From Gamarada debralockiae (Eukaryota; Ascomycota; Leotiomycetes; Helotiales; Hyphodiscaceae), in the NCBI GenBank assembly GCA_002803225.1, contig NXFV01001594.1:1-18395 (forward strand): DNA of 18,395 nucleotides, given 5' to 3'. Shown one piece after another: positions 17,118-18,395 of this stretch (position 1 is its first letter; each line of letters begins with the position of its first letter). Both the position numbers and the translations under genes were made by a program. A model generated the notes under the pieces. It searched no databases, was not told the origin of the DNA, and saw nothing but the letters and a program-made list of their open reading frames with translations.

Positions 17118-17700
17118 TCACATATGCTTCTTCAAAATGAATCCTCTCCTCTCTCCTCCTACCTCCATTTCTCCTCCCATCTCCTTCCATCTCCTCATCG
17201 GCATCCCTATCCCATCCCCATCCTTCAGTACATACTCCTCCCCCGTCAAATCCATCTCCAACCACTCCATCTCCTTACAAGCTAATTCAAAAAGCATCGC
17301 AGCCATTGGATATGCTAACATCGCGCAAAAGTAACTAGGCGCACCATCCATCCATCATCCCTCACAAGGATAACAACACGGCAATGATGTTAGGTGTGCT
17401 TGAGTCGAATCGGCCTCTTTCATCTCGTCGCCGGTATCTTGAATGGTGGCGCAGAGTACGGACGAGAGGAGCGGGTGCACTGGATGGGCGGATGAGATGG
17501 TAGGTTTGGGAGAACGAGAATGATGTTGTGGGTATGCGTAATGGATCTAGGAAAGGTTGTTAGATTATTTAGCTGATGTTTGAGTATGGAGGGACAGTGG
17601 AAAGAACTGAGTGACTGTGACAGGGTAGAGTGACGACAGAATGAGAAAGGAGGAAAAAGGGGGTAGAAGGTGTAGGATAAGAAGAGCTTACCTTGTCTGC
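17118..17700 (-). CDS. Small hypothetical spliced gene with an in-frame TGA (start not found)
   Basis: A minus-strand exon ending at 17692 (frame ...STQFLTGREEADK) joins 17546 through a 145-nt intron with donor GTAAGC, branch CTAACAACC and acceptor CCTAG. The joined frame runs IHYAYPQHHSRSPKP, then SSVLCATIQDTGDEMKEADS, then a Cys-rich SLPCCYPCEG and TGA at 17357-17355. After the stop the same frame is open for 78 more codons from WMDGAPSYFCAML to ILKKHM, ending at 17118, and looks protein-like (MAAMLFELACKEMEWLEMDL). So it is either a short protein ending in CCYPCEG, a second gene starting at Met 17351, or one gene interrupted by TGA. The first exon frame meets TAA about 15 codons upstream and has no ATG, so the true start must lie in another exon. 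No family recognised. Confidence 0.42.
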
Positions 17701-17735
17701 TTCTTCTCGGCCAGTAAGAAACTGGGTAGATTTTT

Positions 17736-18296
17736 CTTAATGCCCTTGTTTTGATTTTTAAATTGCGTTGGAAGTGATTGATTGGGAGTGATTGATATTT
17801 ACAGTCGAAATAAATGAGTGCTTCAGAACTAACGAAGGAAGGGAAAAAAAAAGAAGCCCTGGATAGACAGAAGCCCTCATCTTATACACATCTTCACATA
17901 ATAGATAGCTACCATACTGCTGTTGTAATTGTGGTGTTGCTATTGTTTAGAAAATAGAGGCCAGGCGACAATAGGGGTTAGCCGAGACTAGAGAAAAGAT
18001 AGGGATGTTTGAGAAGTTTGCAAACGGAACAGACGGGGAAATCTCTTTTCTCAGGTGAGAACCTTGTAAAAAGGGAAATAGGATGAATGGGTATCGGAAT
18101 ATCCAACAGCCCAAGTAACAGCTTATCGAATGATGTCCATCGCGCACTTCGCGGGGGAGACGAGTATTTCACTTGAATATATTAAACATCCGAAGATTAT
18201 AATTCAGTCTGATAGATTATAGATGAGAGAAGATAGCTTGGTTTACTCATTATAGAATTCTCTGGAGAAACGGAGGGGAGTGGATGATCGGTGTGC
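17736..18296. other. Upstream region of the small spliced gene
   Basis: Mixed sequence with a long CT tract on the minus strand (CTTCTTTTTTTTTCCCTTCC at about 17840-17860), consistent with a transcription start for the gene to its left. The remainder towards 18296 is AT-rich with no open frame I trust. Confidence 0.35.
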
Positions 18297-18366
18297 CAGC
18301 TGTCTCAGGACTATACACTTTCGCAGTGCATTTTCAAGGCGGTGAGCTGCGGTCCCGAGACGGCTG
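18297..18366. repeat. 70-bp fold-back copy of the TIR repeat
   Basis: Starts CAGCTGTCTCAGGAC (18297-18311) and ends GTCCCGAGACGGCTG (18352-18366), which are inverted copies at 13 of 15 positions. The end 15-mer is identical to 2416-2430. Bases 18301-18333 match 1243-1275 directly (30 of 33), and 18299-18350 match 2377-2428 inverted (44 of 52). It looks like a terminal segment joined directly to the opposite end, that is, an extremely deleted copy of the same element. Confidence 0.7.
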
Positions 18367-18368
18367 CC

Positions 18369-18395
18369 GGGGGGGGGGGGGGGGGGGGGGGGGGG
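18369..18395. repeat. Poly-G run at the end of the window
   Basis: Twenty-seven G in a row to the last base, directly after GGCTGCC. This may be a contig end or a sequencing artefact rather than biology. Confidence 0.8.

Noticed and set aside
1..18395. CRISPR array, prokaryotic operon or bacterial defence system
   Set aside because: No regularly spaced repeats or ribosome-binding sites; introns and RIP show a fungal genome.

Overview
The window looks like a piece of a filamentous ascomycete chromosome. It carries short introns (about 45-80 nt) with GTRNGT-type donors, CTRAC-like branch points and YAG acceptors. Genes sit on both strands with pyrimidine-rich leaders, and one transposon relic has stop codons explained by CpA-to-TpA change, the mark of repeat-induced point mutation (RIP). 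I cannot name the species. The compact genes and Leotiomycete/Sordariomycete-like proteins fit Pezizomycotina.

Layout. 1-780: C-terminal relic of a pogo/Fot-type transposase with six internal stops. About 1237-2430: an AT-rich non-autonomous element with terminal inverted repeats; a third copy of the repeat lies at 18297-18366. 3277-4719 (+): two-exon C2H2 zinc-finger protein. 5139-5459 (-): 3' tail of a nitrate transporter gene, with no body. 5613-5683 (+): tRNA-Trp(CCA)-like gene with weak T and acceptor stems. 6069-7717 (-): intron-rich LaeA-like methyltransferase gene that appears broken. 8133-8387 (-): small two-TM protein. 8500-10254 (-): intronless 584-aa D-3-phosphoglycerate dehydrogenase with an ACT domain. 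10758-12216 (-): seven-exon two-domain glyoxalase I with a probable mitochondrial presequence and an internal start that would give a cytosolic form. 12467-12957 (-): small membrane/coiled-coil protein. 13341-13997 (+): roadblock/LC7 protein resembling LAMTOR2/Ego3. 15103-16896 (+): single-pass membrane protein with a fucose-lectin-like ectodomain. 17118-17700 (-): a small spliced gene with an in-frame TGA. The window ends in the third repeat copy followed by 27 G residues.

The gene-rich core (about 3-17.5 kb) is mostly ordinary metabolism and signalling: serine synthesis, methylglyoxal detoxification and TORC1-scaffold-like signalling. It is framed by transposon debris at both ends. Three loci between 5.1 and 7.7 kb (transporter tail, odd tRNA, broken methyltransferase) suggest a decaying accessory patch next to the left repeat block. 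I see no CRISPR array, no multi-gene defence system and no complete biosynthetic cluster. The least ordinary signals are the LaeA-like gene whose lesions bracket a possible new intron, the two-start glyoxalase I, the membrane-tethered lectin-like protein and the in-frame TGA gene. Exon structures were worked out by hand and have no transcript support.
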